A stretch of DNA of 64,000 nucleotides from Rhodococcus sp. W8901 (GTDB lineage: Bacteria; Actinomycetota; Actinomycetes; Mycobacteriales; Mycobacteriaceae), in contig NZ_CP054690.1 of NCBI RefSeq assembly GCF_013348805.1, positions 2,914,001 through 2,978,000 of the forward strand, written 5' to 3'. The position numbers and the translations under genes were made by a program. The notes beneath the pieces are model-generated. The model saw only the letters and a program-made list of their open reading frames with translations. It was not told the origin of the DNA and did no database searches. Positions 9,618 through 18,456 of this stretch are shown here, piece by piece (position 1 is the first letter of the stretch; every line of letters starts with the position of its first letter).

Positions 9618-9687
9618 GGCGTGTCTCCTGGAGTACTGCATCCGGTCGAGTCAGAGGCCCCCGCTGCCGGGGTTGGGCGGCCGCCCC

Positions 9688-10011
9688 CTACTGGTCGAAG
9701 ACGAACAGGATGTGGTGGTCATCCAGGTATCGGATGTTGACCTCACATCCCTTCTGCACGTTCGGCGAGTAGAACCCGGGGATGGTCTCCTCACCTTCCA
9801 GGTGTTTCGTCTCACCGTTCTCGCGCCAGGAGAGTCGGTATCGGATCGTCACCGCACCACTGTCGTTTGTGCTGATATGGCGGACGTCTTCCACCAGGAC
9901 CCGGATGTCGCGCCCTTTTGATCGAATTCGGTGGTCACCGATGAAGAGGTACGCGATGTAGCCAATGCTGCCGGCGATGAGGACGACGGAGATGATGATG
10001 GCGAACGTCAT
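9688..10011 (-). CDS. Small membrane-anchored protein, DUF3592-like
   Basis: A 107-residue protein with one N-terminal transmembrane helix (residues about 3-26) and a beta-rich exposed domain ending in a pattern (GFYSPNVQKGCEVNIRYLDD) typical of DUF3592-like proteins. ATG 10011 follows a GAGGA site at proper spacing; the GTG six bases earlier is too close to it. Function unknown. It converges with ctpF. Confidence 0.7.
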   Translation of the reverse strand: MTFAIIISVVLIAGSIGYIAYLFIGDHRIRSKGRDIRVLVEDVRHISTNDSGAVTIRYRLSWRENGETKHLEGEETIPGFYSPNVQKGCEVNIRYLDDHHILFVFDQ

Positions 10012-10051
10012 GGCCACTTCCTCGTGCGGATGTCGTCGTTCTTCTGGTCCC

Positions 10052-10294
10052 TTACCACGCCCGGAATGTCTCCCGGAAGTCCTGTCCGGCGCGGCTCATG
10101 AGCCGGTTGTCGAAGAACGATCCGTCGGTGAACGACACTCGGTCCACAGGCACCCCGCCCTGGCACCCCCGTAATCCGTCGGGGAAGGGAACCGGCGGTT
10201 CGATCGACGACCACTGGTCATCGGTAGGGTAGTCGGCGCGCGACACAACGAGCAGTGTCGCCGATCCAGCCGCCGCTATCCACGAGACACGCAC
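10052..10294 (-). CDS. Small secreted or anchored protein, unknown
   Basis: An 80-residue protein with a short hydrophobic N-terminus (residues about 4-18) and no recognised domain. GTG 10294 lies three bases after the stop of the upstream gene, so the two are probably co-transcribed. I do not recognise it. Confidence 0.5.
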   Translation of the reverse strand: MRVSWIAAAGSATLLVVSRADYPTDDQWSSIEPPVPFPDGLRGCQGGVPVDRVSFTDGSFFDNRLMSRAGQDFRETFRAW

Positions 10295-10297
10295 TAG

Positions 10298-10978
10298 CTA
10301 GCTGGCGGAGACCAACTGCGGTAGCAACGCGACCCGCCCTGCGATGTCGCGGGGCAGATAGCTCTCCCGGCTGCGGGTCCAGTCTTGTCCGGAAAACGGG
10401 TCGTAGGTCGCGGGCATCGCTATACCGGCTGGGCCGTAAGCGTGGAACCCCGCCGCGACAGTCGTGTAGACCGAACGCCACTGGTGGTCGCTGAACGCGA
10501 TGACGCCGACAACATCATCGCCAGCGCGTGGGCCGCGCAACGAAGCGACCTTCTTCGCGACTCCGTCGGTCGACAGATAGACGAGCGTGCCGTCGGGTGC
10601 CTGATCCGGGCCGATTTCAATGACGTCGGTCAATCCATACTTGCCGTGCAGGACCGATGCGATTTCGGTCTGCGCGTAGATCGGTACCGTCCGAGTTCCG
10701 CGAGTCGCGACGACGGCGTCCGCCAGCGCCTCGTTGACCGGCCCCGGCTGACCCACCGTCCGCGTCGGATCCACGCCGGCAGGGATCCGGTTGCCGAAAC
10801 TGTAGGCCACCAGGATTGTGAAGTCGGTAGCTGGCCGGGTCGGCACGGTCCAGAGATCTTGTGGGGATGCTTGCCGCGGTGCCGCGGCCACCGGCTGCGC
10901 GATCGCGAATGCCGCGATCACGCACAGCGCGAGTGCGCCTGGATAGGTAAAACGCCTGCGTCGCATAGATTCGCGCAT
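10298..10978 (-). CDS. Secreted protein of unknown function
   Basis: A 226-residue protein with a clear signal peptide (arginine-rich start, hydrophobic stretch to about residue 26, cleavage near AAA-PRQ). The mature part is about 190 residues without cysteines and contains VAYSFGNRIPAGVDPT and GVIAFSDHQWRSVY; I cannot place it in a family. A GAGAAGG site precedes the ATG. It is the first of a two-gene unit with the 80-residue protein. Confidence 0.65.
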   Translation of the reverse strand: MRESMRRRRFTYPGALALCVIAAFAIAQPVAAAPRQASPQDLWTVPTRPATDFTILVAYSFGNRIPAGVDPTRTVGQPGPVNEALADAVVATRGTRTVPIYAQTEIASVLHGKYGLTDVIEIGPDQAPDGTLVYLSTDGVAKKVASLRGPRAGDDVVGVIAFSDHQWRSVYTTVAAGFHAYGPAGIAMPATYDPFSGQDWTRSRESYLPRDIAGRVALLPQLVSAS

Positions 10979-11097
10979 CTCTGTCGCCTTCTCTCGTCCT
11001 CGATGGGCAGCCGAACGATGCCATCACTCGGCGACGAATCGGTGAACGCAAGGCATCCGTGTCGCGAGCCGTTGGAGGTGCGAACGGTTATCCTCCG

Positions 11098-11113
11098 TCA
11101 ACCCATGGGTTGA
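11098..11113. promoter_or_regulatory. Perfect 16-bp palindrome downstream of dosR
   Basis: tcaacccatgggttga is a perfect palindrome in the 175-base gap between the dosR end and the secreted-protein gene. It may be an operator for the 10,978 gene or part of a terminator; no T-run follows. Confidence 0.3.
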
Positions 11114-11153
11114 CCGGGCGCGATCGATCAGAAGACACGCTGTAGGCGGCACG

Positions 11154-11786
11154 TCAGTCGATACCGTCGGTCACCTGCAACTTCGTCGCCAGGACCGCGG
11201 CCTGGGTACGGCGCTCCACCCCGAGCTTCGCCAGCAGCCGCGACACGTAGTTCTTCACCGTTTTCTCCGCAAGGAACATCCGTGCCGCGATCTGCCGGTT
11301 GGTCAGTCCTTCACCGAGCAACACCAGCAGTCGCCGCTCCTGCTCGGTCAGATCGCTCGGCAGACCATCCCCGCGCACCTTCGCCGGCGTGGGCCGCCCC
11401 ACACGGCTGTCGAGGAGGGTGCGACCGGCCCCAACCTCCCGCACGGCCTCCACCAGCTGCATTCCCCGAATATCCTTGACCACATAGCCTTTCGCGCCGG
11501 CAGCGGTGGCCTCCCGCATCGCGCGCTCGTCCCGGAACGAGGTGACCACCAAGCAGCGGAGCTCCGGCAGACGCGTGCGGAGTTGGCGACACACATCGAT
11601 ACCGCTCCCGTCGGGCAACCGGACGTCGAGGAGTACGACGTCCGGCCGCAGCGCCGGAATCCGCGCCAGCGCCTGCGAGCGGTTCTCCGCCTGCCCGATC
11701 ACCTCCATCTCGGAGTCCGCGTCGATGAGTTCGGCCAGGCCACGCCGCACGACCTCGTGGTCGTCCACCAGAAAGACGGTCAACAT
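11154..11786 (-). CDS. dosR: DosR/DevR response regulator
   Basis: A 210-residue NarL/LuxR-family regulator. The receiver domain has the acidic pair DD8-9, phosphoacceptor Asp54 in [14 protein letters not shown] and a conserved Lys in YVVKDIRGM. The C-terminal LuxR helix-turn-helix ([27 protein letters not shown]) is nearly identical to mycobacterial DosR, including the recognition helix. A GGAGG site stands seven bases before the ATG. It is divergent from a universal stress gene and shares a promoter region containing a DosR-like box. Its kinase is probably the DosS gene 8 kb to the right. Confidence 0.95.
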   Translation of the reverse strand: MLTVFLVDDHEVVRRGLAELIDADSEMEVIGQAENRSQALARIPALRPDVVLLDVRLPDGSGIDVCRQLRTRLPELRCLVVTSFRDERAMREATAAGAKGYVVKDIRGMQLVEAVREVGAGRTLLDSRVGRPTPAKVRGDGLPSDLTEQERRLLVLLGEGLTNRQIAARMFLAEKTVKNYVSRLLAKLGVERRTQAAVLATKLQVTDGID

Positions 11787-11816
11787 CCGAGCACCTCCAG
11801 GTGCATTCGATCCGAT

Positions 11817-11850
11817 CCTACGACCTGCGGACTCCTACGACCTGCGGACT
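11817..11850. repeat. Perfect 17-bp tandem duplication in the dosR/USP intergenic region
   Basis: The unit cctacgacctgcggact occurs twice back to back. It lies between the dosR start and the DosR-like box and so falls in or near the dosR promoter or leader. Confidence 0.9.
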
Positions 11851-11880
11851 CGGCCCAGCCAGGACCGGGTCGCGGACACC

Positions 11881-11895
11881 GGGACTTCCGGCCCT
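11881..11895. promoter_or_regulatory. Putative DosR box
   Basis: gggacttccggccct is the best match in the window to the mycobacterial DosR motif. It stands 60 bases before the universal stress protein start and 95 bases before dosR, allowing autoregulation as well as activation of the stress gene. Confidence 0.7.
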
Positions 11896-11955
11896 ACCCG
11901 CGTGCGACTGACACCGAAACGATGGGGGGACGCGAACGTGTTTGGAGGAGCGACC

Positions 11956-12846
11956 GTGGACGGTGCCCAGTCCGAATCGCCGATCGTCGTGGGAGTCGAC
12001 GGATCCGCGACGTCGTATGCCGCGGTGAGCTGGGCTGCGCGGGAGGCCCGGTACCACCGTCGCAGATTGCACATCGTGACCGCGCTGGGTGCGCCCACCC
12101 CGTACGGCGACGGAATCCGCTTGCCGCCGAGCTACTTCACGGACCGCGACCGCGCCGTGCACGCGCACCTCACGGAGGCCACCGCGATCGCCCGCACCGC
12201 ACTGACCGACCCGGACGCCACCGAAGTCACGACCGAGGTTCTCGAGGGCTCGGCGCGGCCGGTCCTGATCGAGGTCTCGAAGTCGGCACGGATGATGGTC
12301 CTCGGCAGCCGCGGGCTCACCCGACTCACCGCGGTGCTCGCCGGTTCGGTGACCACCGCCCTCGCCACCCACGCGCACTGCCCGGTTGTCGTGATCCGGG
12401 GACAGGCAGGTCAGACTTCGGGAACCGGAGCCGTCGTCGTGGGTATCGACGGCTCCGAGAACAGTCGATCGGCCCTGGTCGTGGCGTTCGAGGAGGCGGC
12501 GCTGCGCGGCAGCGACATCGTTGCGATCCACACCTGGTCGCCGTTCGCGCTGTCCACAGCATTCGACGACCAACTCGACCTGCCGTGGGACCAGGTGGAG
12601 GTCGCCGAGCGGGCGGTCCTGTCCGAGAGCCTCGCCGGCTCGCAGGAGCGCTACCCCGAGACCGCCGTGTCACCGACGGTGGTGCGGGGGCAGGCTGCGG
12701 ACGAGCTGCGTGAGCAGTCCGCGGACATGGAACTGCTCGTGGTCGGCAGCCACGGGCGCGGCGGCTTCGCGGGCATGCTGCTCGGTTCCACCAGCACGAC
12801 GCTCCTGCACACGGCGACATGCCCGCTGATGATCGTTCGAACATGA
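11956..12846 (+). CDS. Tandem universal stress protein
   Basis: A 296-residue protein with two UspA domains, each opening with an ATP-binding segment (VVGVDGS and VVGIDGS) and each closing with G-2x-G-9x-G-S/T motifs (LGSRGLTRLTAVLAGSVT; VGSHGRGGFAGMLLGST). I chose GTG 11956, six bases after GGAGGA, over a long upstream extension that runs antisense through dosR. Mycobacterial DosR regulons contain several such tandem Usp proteins. Confidence 0.9.
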   Translation: MDGAQSESPIVVGVDGSATSYAAVSWAAREARYHRRRLHIVTALGAPTPYGDGIRLPPSYFTDRDRAVHAHLTEATAIARTALTDPDATEVTTEVLEGSARPVLIEVSKSARMMVLGSRGLTRLTAVLAGSVTTALATHAHCPVVVIRGQAGQTSGTGAVVVGIDGSENSRSALVVAFEEAALRGSDIVAIHTWSPFALSTAFDDQLDLPWDQVEVAERAVLSESLAGSQERYPETAVSPTVVRGQAADELREQSADMELLVVGSHGRGGFAGMLLGSTSTTLLHTATCPLMIVRT

Positions 12847-12871
12847 CCGGCCACCGACCGGAGGGAACGCT

Positions 12872-13048
12872 GTGGGCAGGCTCGACGCGCAGATCTACCT
12901 GATGGCCGGTTCCGCCGTGGATGTCGGCGATGCGATCGCGCGGGCGTTCGAACGGCGCCGACCGTGCGTCGTCAGCGGGCCGAGCGGCCCGGACCCCCAC
13001 CCCGACCGCCTTCCGGCAGACGAGGACGGCGAACAATGCCGACCCTGA
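12872..13048 (+). CDS. Small protein of 58 aa upstream of flavodoxin, unknown
   Basis: GTG 12872 follows a good site (GGAGGGAACGCT) and the frame runs 58 codons to a TGA that overlaps the flavodoxin start by 13 bases. The N-terminal half looks like a folded segment (LDAQIYLMAGSAVDVGDAIARAF); the rest is Pro/Asp-rich. Not recognised; coupling to the flavodoxin gene is inferred from the overlap. Confidence 0.5.
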   Translation: MGRLDAQIYLMAGSAVDVGDAIARAFERRRPCVVSGPSGPDPHPDRLPADEDGEQCRP

Positions 13049-13587
13049 TCGCATACGCGTCGGCTCACGGGTCGACCGCGGGGATCGCCCGCAGCCTCGG
13101 CCGGCGGCTGACCCACCGCGGCCTGGACGTAGAGGTCCGCGACTGCGCCGAGATACCTGCCGGCACGCGACCGAGCACCCTGGTCATCGGCAGTGCGGTA
13201 CACGAGAGCGAATGGCTACCGACGGCGGCGCGGTTCGTGGACCATCTCGCCGAGGGCGCCGAGGAACTCCCCGTCTGGGCGTTCTCGGTCGGGATGGTCG
13301 GCGACGAGGGAAGTGCGCTCGCCCGCCCCGTCACGGCGCTGCTCCGACGGATGCTGCGCACCCGCGAGCCGACCGCGGTCCAGCAGCTACGGGCCCGGAC
13401 CCGCCTCCGCGGGCACCACCGCTTCAGCGGCCGCTTCTGCGCCACGGACGCGGCCGACACCGGTCGGGCCGGGCGAATGGTCTTCCGCGCCATGGGCGGC
13501 CACTACGGCGACTACCGGGAATGGAGCGCAGTCGAGGCATGGGCCGACGACATCGCAGTCGAGGTCGATCGACAGGCCCACTCCTGA
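13036..13587 (+). CDS. Flavodoxin-domain protein (HemG-like)
   Basis: A 183-residue protein beginning MPTLIAYASAHGSTAGIA, the FMN phosphate-binding loop of the flavodoxin fold, followed by VIGSAVHESEW and PVWAFSVGMVGDEG. Length and pattern fit the flavodoxin/protoporphyrinogen-oxidase-like group seen in actinobacterial dormancy clusters. An electron carrier role under low oxygen is inferred. It ends 22 bases from the convergent nitroreductase. Confidence 0.82.
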   Translation: MPTLIAYASAHGSTAGIARSLGRRLTHRGLDVEVRDCAEIPAGTRPSTLVIGSAVHESEWLPTAARFVDHLAEGAEELPVWAFSVGMVGDEGSALARPVTALLRRMLRTREPTAVQQLRARTRLRGHHRFSGRFCATDAADTGRAGRMVFRAMGGHYGDYREWSAVEAWADDIAVEVDRQAHS

Positions 13588-13609
13588 CCGCCGCGTACGC
13601 TCTCGATCC

Positions 13610-14593
13610 TCACGCCCGCCACACCTCGTCGACCGGACGGCGACCCGTCATCGGCGGCGCATCACCACCGGGCCGGGCGCCGATACGGACCACGATCTGA
13701 GGGAACGGGAATCGCTCACCCGCGTCGGCACCCGCATCACCGACCAGCGCCCGGCTCGCCGACACCTCGGTGAGATGCGTCAGCGGGCACGTGGCCAGGC
13801 CTCGCGACGTGGCCGTGAGCAGGACGTGCGACAGCGCCTCACCGCTGCGCAGCCAGTCCAGTCGGGTGTCGGCCTCGGTGCTGATCACGGCCAGCGCGGC
13901 CCGGTCCGGGCCCGATTCCGGGGACGCGAGCGTACCCACCGGGAATTCGCGACCGACCGGGACGGCGCCCTCGGCCGGCAGCGCCGCGCCGGGAATACCC
14001 TGGTCGGGCAGCCGATGACCCGCCCACCAATACAGTTCGGCGTGGTAGGCCGGATCGTAGCGGCGGATCGAGGCGCTGTTCCGCGCCGCCTCCGCCATCC
14101 GAGACGGGCCGTCCTCGCCGAGCATCGTCAAGGACGCCCCGAACCGGGGGACCAGATCCTCGTCCACGCCGACGAGATCCGCGGGGCGCGGGGCGGCGAA
14201 CGGACGGCGATCGGTGCGCCGGTGGGCGATCGCGGTGCGCAACGCATCCGACCGGTTCTCGGTGTCCGCGGCCCGCGACCGGGGCAAGGGCTCGAACGCC
14301 ACCGTCGCCAGGTGCATCGGGTTCCGCGAGTCGGGGAGTCGCTCGACCGCCGCGCCCCACCCGTACCGGGAGATCACGACCGCGAAATGGTGCAGCACGG
14401 CACCGCAACTGATCACCATCTGCCGGCCGATCGGATCGGCGACAGGAGCCGAACGGGAGCCGTCGGCGTGCAACTGGAGTCGGCCGCCGGACATGGTCCA
14501 CCGCCACGGCTGACTGTTGTGCAACGACGGCGCCCGGCAGGCCGTCTCGACTGCCTCTCGAATGGACTGGAGTGCCACACCGGCTGCCATCAT
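13610..14593 (-). CDS. acg: Acg-family nitroreductase-like protein
   Basis: A 327-residue protein of the Acg (Rv2032) family, divergent two-half nitroreductases that in known members sequester FMN. Typical segments are the N-terminal ACRAPSLHNSQPWRW, AHRRTDRRPF and the C-terminal PQIVVRIGARPG. The double ATG at 14593 gives the expected length; the longer open frame upstream is antisense to ppsA. A DosR-like palindrome lies about 35 bases upstream. Confidence 0.88.
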   Translation of the reverse strand: MMAAGVALQSIREAVETACRAPSLHNSQPWRWTMSGGRLQLHADGSRSAPVADPIGRQMVISCGAVLHHFAVVISRYGWGAAVERLPDSRNPMHLATVAFEPLPRSRAADTENRSDALRTAIAHRRTDRRPFAAPRPADLVGVDEDLVPRFGASLTMLGEDGPSRMAEAARNSASIRRYDPAYHAELYWWAGHRLPDQGIPGAALPAEGAVPVGREFPVGTLASPESGPDRAALAVISTEADTRLDWLRSGEALSHVLLTATSRGLATCPLTHLTEVSASRALVGDAGADAGERFPFPQIVVRIGARPGGDAPPMTGRRPVDEVWRA

Positions 14594-14625
14594 CAACCGA
14601 GTCTCGTCGCGGCGCCACGGACCGG

Positions 14626-14648
14626 GGAAGGGCCCAAGGGCCCTTTCC
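14626..14648. promoter_or_regulatory. Putative DosR box near the acg promoter
   Basis: The near-perfect palindrome aagggcccaagggccctt (14628-14645) with flanking symmetry lies 33-55 bases upstream of the nitroreductase start. Confidence 0.6.
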
Positions 14649-14689
14649 GCACCGACCGCGCACCGACCGCGCGGGGCCAGGCACGTCCG

Positions 14690-14704
14690 ATGACCTTGGG
14701 CCCT
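14690..14704. promoter_or_regulatory. Second putative DosR box near the ppsA promoter
   Basis: atgaccttgggccct matches 11 of 15 positions of the GGGACTTTCGGCCCT pattern and lies 79 bases before the PEP synthase start, so each divergent gene has its own site. Confidence 0.5.
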
Positions 14705-14782
14705 GTCGAGCACACCCGGCCAGGTGTTTGCTGAAGAGCAGACGGTGACCGACCACCGCGTCCCGACCGAGGAGCTCGGACC

Positions 14783-17098
14783 ATGACCGCTCAGCCTGCC
14801 CGGACACAACAGCGCTGGACCGCGTCCATCGACCGACTCGGTCTCGCGGACGCACCGTCGGTCGGCGGCAAGGCCGCCAACCTCGGCGAACTCACCCGCA
14901 ACCACTTCCCGGTGCCGCCGGGCTTCGCGGTTCCCGAGTACGCGTACCTCGCGGCGATGGACGCGGCCGGTATCCGCGCCGACCTCGCCGCGCGCGGCGT
15001 CGCATCCCGCACCGCCGACGACGCCCGGATCACCCGCGCCGCCGAGGAACTGCAGCGCCTCGTCCGGGACGTCGTTCTCCCGGAGAACATGCAGGACCAG
15101 ATCCAGCGGGCGTACCGGGACCTCGGCGACGACGTGTCGGTCGCGGTGCGCTCCTCCGCGCCCGCCGAGGACGCCGCCGACACCTCGTTCGCCGGAATCC
15201 ACGAGAGCTACACCGACGTCGTCGGCGTCGACGCCCTGATCGACGCGCTCCGCAAGTGCTGGGCGTCGCTGTGGTCCCCACGGGCACTGACCTATCGGAT
15301 TCTGCGCAAGTACGACGACGAGCCGTCGATCGCGGTCGTGGTGCAGCGCATGGTCCGCTCCGATCGCTCCGGCGTCGCGTTCACCGCAGACCCCCGCACC
15401 GGCGCGCGGGACCGGATCGTCATCGAGTCGGCCCTCGGCCTCGGCGAGGTGATCGTCGGCGGACAGGTCGAACCCGACACCTACGTGGTCGCGAAGGACG
15501 GCTTCACCGTCCTCGACCGACACCTCGGCACCCAAGCCTTCGCGATCGAACCCTCCGACACCGGCGACCGCCGCGTCGAACTCTCGACCGATGACGCCAC
15601 CGGCCAGGTGCTCGCCGACACCCAGGTGGTGCAGGTCGCGAAGCTGGCCGCGTCGGTGGAAGCCCACTACGGCAAACCGCAGGACCTCGAGTTCGCGTTC
15701 GAGGGACCACAACTGTGGCTCGTGCAGACCCGCCCGATCACCACCCTCGGCGACAGCGGGCAGTCCGCACCCGCGGCACGAACAGCGGACCGGGCAACCC
15801 CACTGGCACACGGACTCGGCGCCGGCCCCGGCACCGCCACGGGAACCGCCCGGGTCCTCACCGAACTCGCCGACGCGGCCCGCCTCGCCGACGGCGACAT
15901 CCTCGTCGCACCCATGACCCGCCCCGACTGGTTGCCGGTCCTGCGCCGCGCCGCAGCGATCGTCACCGACGGCGGGGGAGTGACCTGTCATGCCGCGATC
16001 GTCGGCCGCGAACTCGGCCGTCCCGTCGTCGTCGGAACCCACGACGCGACCACCACGATCGCCGACGGCACCCTCGTCACCGTTGACGGGGATCGCGGCA
16101 CCGTCCACGCCGGCGCGCGCCCTGCGACCACGGAGCCCGAACCCGGCCGCACAGCCGAACCGGTGCGCGCGGCCCCCGCGGCTACGACGGCCACTGCCGT
16201 GTACGTCAACCTCGCCACACCCGACGCCGCCGAGCGCGTCGCCGCGACCGACGTCGACGGGGTGGGGCTGCTGCGCGCCGAGTTCATGATCACCGGAGCG
16301 CTCGGCGGCGCCCACCCCGCGGCGATGATCGCCGACGGGCGGCGCCAGGAGTACATCGACGAGATGGCCGCCGGGGTCGAACACATCGCCGCGGCCTTCG
16401 CGCCCCGCCCCGTCGTCTACCGGGCGGTGGACCTGCGCTCCAACGAATTCGCCGAACTCGAGGGCGGCGACGTCGAACCCGACGAGGACAACCCGATGAT
16501 CGGATACCGCGGCTGCTTCCGGTACGTCCGCGAACCGGAACTGTTCGCACTCGACCTCGACGTGCTGCACCGGGTCCGGCGGCACCTACCGAACGTGCAC
16601 CTGATGATCCCGTTCGTGCGGACCCGTTGGGAACTCGCCCGCTGCCTCGCCCAACTCGACGCCCATCCGCTCGGCACCGACCACGGCATGCTCCGCTGGA
16701 TCATGGCCGAGGTGCCGTCCGTCGCGTACTGGATTCCCGCGTACGCCCGGCTCGGGATCCACGGCGTCTCCATCGGCAGCAACGACCTGACCCAGCTGAT
16801 GCTCGGCGTCGACCGGGACTCCGAGATCTGCAAGGACCTGTTCGACACGATGGACCCGGCCGTCCTCGACGCCATCGACCGCATCATCGACACCGCCCGC
16901 CGCGCCGGCCTGACCACGTCGCTGTGCGGACAGGCCGTCTCCACCGATCCGCGACTCGCCGAGCATCTCGTGCGGCGCGGCATCACCTCCGTCTCGGTCA
17001 CCGCCGACTCGGCGGCACACACCCGTCACGTGATCGCGTCCGCCGAACAGCGCGTCCTGCTCGAACACGCCCGCGGGCCCTCCCGCGGGGAGGCCTGA
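14783..17098 (+). CDS. ppsA: Phosphoenolpyruvate synthase
   Basis: A 771-residue PEP synthase, converting pyruvate and ATP to PEP, AMP and phosphate. The N-terminal ATP-grasp domain (VGGKAANLGEL; VAVRSSAPAEDAADTSFAG) is followed by the mobile phosphohistidine domain with GGGVTCHAAIVGRELG (catalytic His403) and a TIM-barrel PEP domain with catalytic Cys in TSLCGQA. The GAGGAG site before ATG 14783 is good. A gluconeogenic role when respiration is limited fits the island. The gene leads an operon with the CBS and Usp genes. Confidence 0.93.
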   Translation: MTAQPARTQQRWTASIDRLGLADAPSVGGKAANLGELTRNHFPVPPGFAVPEYAYLAAMDAAGIRADLAARGVASRTADDARITRAAEELQRLVRDVVLPENMQDQIQRAYRDLGDDVSVAVRSSAPAEDAADTSFAGIHESYTDVVGVDALIDALRKCWASLWSPRALTYRILRKYDDEPSIAVVVQRMVRSDRSGVAFTADPRTGARDRIVIESALGLGEVIVGGQVEPDTYVVAKDGFTVLDRHLGTQAFAIEPSDTGDRRVELSTDDATGQVLADTQVVQVAKLAASVEAHYGKPQDLEFAFEGPQLWLVQTRPITTLGDSGQSAPAARTADRATPLAHGLGAGPGTATGTARVLTELADAARLADGDILVAPMTRPDWLPVLRRAAAIVTDGGGVTCHAAIVGRELGRPVVVGTHDATTTIADGTLVTVDGDRGTVHAGARPATTEPEPGRTAEPVRAAPAATTATAVYVNLATPDAAERVAATDVDGVGLLRAEFMITGALGGAHPAAMIADGRRQEYIDEMAAGVEHIAAAFAPRPVVYRAVDLRSNEFAELEGGDVEPDEDNPMIGYRGCFRYVREPELFALDLDVLHRVRRHLPNVHLMIPFVRTRWELARCLAQLDAHPLGTDHGMLRWIMAEVPSVAYWIPAYARLGIHGVSIGSNDLTQLMLGVDRDSEICKDLFDTMDPAVLDAIDRIIDTARRAGLTTSLCGQAVSTDPRLAEHLVRRGITSVSVTADSAAHTRHVIASAEQRVLLEHARGPSRGEA

Positions 17099-17101
17099 CC
17101 G

Positions 17102-17527
17102 ATGCGCGCCGGCGACATCATGACCAGCCGGATCGTCGTCGTCGGCGAGCACTCCACGCTCGCGCAGGCGGTGCGACTGCTGGCCGGCACCCCGGACACC
17201 TCGCTGCCGGTCGTCGACGCCTCCGGGCACCTCGTCGGCCTCGTCACCGCCACCGATGTGCTCGAACGGATCCGGAACCTTCTCGAATCGTCCGACATCG
17301 GGGAGGCCGTCGGAGGTAGCGTCACCGATGCAATGGCCACACCCGTCCTCGCCATGACCGCCGACACCGATATCGAGCACGTCGCAGCCGCCCTCGGCGA
17401 ACCCGGCACCTGCGCGGTGCCCGTCGTCCGCGGGTTCACGCCGATCGGGATGATCACCCGCCTCGAACTGGTGCGGGCGCTCGCACACCGCGAGACCGGG
17501 CCCGCACCACCGAGGAGAACCCCATGA
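17102..17527 (+). CDS. Tandem CBS-domain protein, Hrp1-like
   Basis: A 141-residue protein with two CBS motifs (about residues 1-60 and 75-130), each with a V-T-A-T-D- or I-T-R-L-E-like end. It resembles hypoxic response protein 1 (Rv2626c). It starts three bases after ppsA and overlaps the following Usp gene by ATGA, so it is in an operon. Adenosyl-ligand sensing is inferred. Confidence 0.85.
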   Translation: MRAGDIMTSRIVVVGEHSTLAQAVRLLAGTPDTSLPVVDASGHLVGLVTATDVLERIRNLLESSDIGEAVGGSVTDAMATPVLAMTADTDIEHVAAALGEPGTCAVPVVRGFTPIGMITRLELVRALAHRETGPAPPRRTP

Positions 17528-18456
17528 CCAACGGCCTGCCGAACGGCCCGATCGTCGTCGGTGTCGACGGCTCGCCCACCTCGCGTGACGCCGTTCGCTG
17601 GGCGGCGCACGAGGCCGACGCCCACGGTGCGCCCCTGCTCCTCGTGTCGAGTGTCAGCCCCGGCGGCATCGGTATGTCGTCGCCGTTCACCGACGACCTC
17701 CGGATCTCCGGTGAGCGGGCCGTCGAGGACGCGGTGGCGCTCGCGGCCGCCGAGATCCCCGGCGGCACCGTCGACACCCGCACCGAGTTGTCGCAGTCCA
17801 CCCCCGTCAACGCGCTGCTCGAGCACTCACGGACCGCGCGCACCATCGTCCTCGGGACCCGCGGGTTGGGGGAGTTCACCGGCGGGCTCGTCGGATCCGT
17901 CACCTCGGCGCTCGTGCGGCACGCCCACTGCCCGGTCGCGGTGATCCCGGGATGGCCCCACCCCGGTGAGCCCCCGGTGGACGGCCCCGTCCTCGTCGGG
18001 GTCGACGGCACTGCCGCCAGTGAACCGGCGGTCGCCGCCGCGTTCGAGGAAGCCTCGCTGCACGGTGCGGAACTGGTGGCGGTACACGCGTGGTCAGACC
18101 GCGACCTGTCGATCGGCTCCCCGTTCGATCCGTCCGCCGGCACCAGCCGTCTCCCGTGGCTGACCACCGAGGCCGCCGAGCGGGCCGTGCTCGCGGAAAG
18201 CCTGGCCGGGTGGCAGGAAAAGTACCCGGACGTGGCCGTCCGTCCGATCGTCGTGCAGGACCGGCCCGTACGCAATCTCCTGATGCGCGGAAACGGTGCC
18301 CGGCTGATCGTCGTCGGAAACCGCGGGCGGGGCGGCTTCGAGAGCATGACACTCGGATCCACCAGCACCGCGCTGCTGCACACCGTGACGTGTCCGCTGT
18401 TGGTCGTCCGCTCCGCCCCCGGCGATCGGTCGCCCGGGGTCAGTCGACCGGCTTGA
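17524..18456 (+). CDS. Tandem universal stress protein
   Basis: A 310-residue two-domain Usp (VVGVDGSPTSRDAVRW; LVGVDGTAASEPAVAAA) with C-terminal nucleotide motif VGNRGRGGFESMTLGST. Third gene of the ppsA operon by four-base overlap. Its last 17 bases overlap the 3' end of the convergent hsp20 gene. Confidence 0.9.
   Translation: MTNGLPNGPIVVGVDGSPTSRDAVRWAAHEADAHGAPLLLVSSVSPGGIGMSSPFTDDLRISGERAVEDAVALAAAEIPGGTVDTRTELSQSTPVNALLEHSRTARTIVLGTRGLGEFTGGLVGSVTSALVRHAHCPVAVIPGWPHPGEPPVDGPVLVGVDGTAASEPAVAAAFEEASLHGAELVAVHAWSDRDLSIGSPFDPSAGTSRLPWLTTEAAERAVLAESLAGWQEKYPDVAVRPIVVQDRPVRNLLMRGNGARLIVVGNRGRGGFESMTLGSTSTALLHTVTCPLLVVRSAPGDRSPGVSRPA

Noticed and set aside
8382-9641. A 419-codon minus-strand open frame
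   Set aside because: Antisense to the P-type ATPase, which has all catalytic motifs.
13610-16585. A 991-codon minus-strand open frame
   Set aside because: Only the first-listed 3' portion (13610-14593) is the nitroreductase; the rest is antisense to ppsA, whose protein is clearly real.
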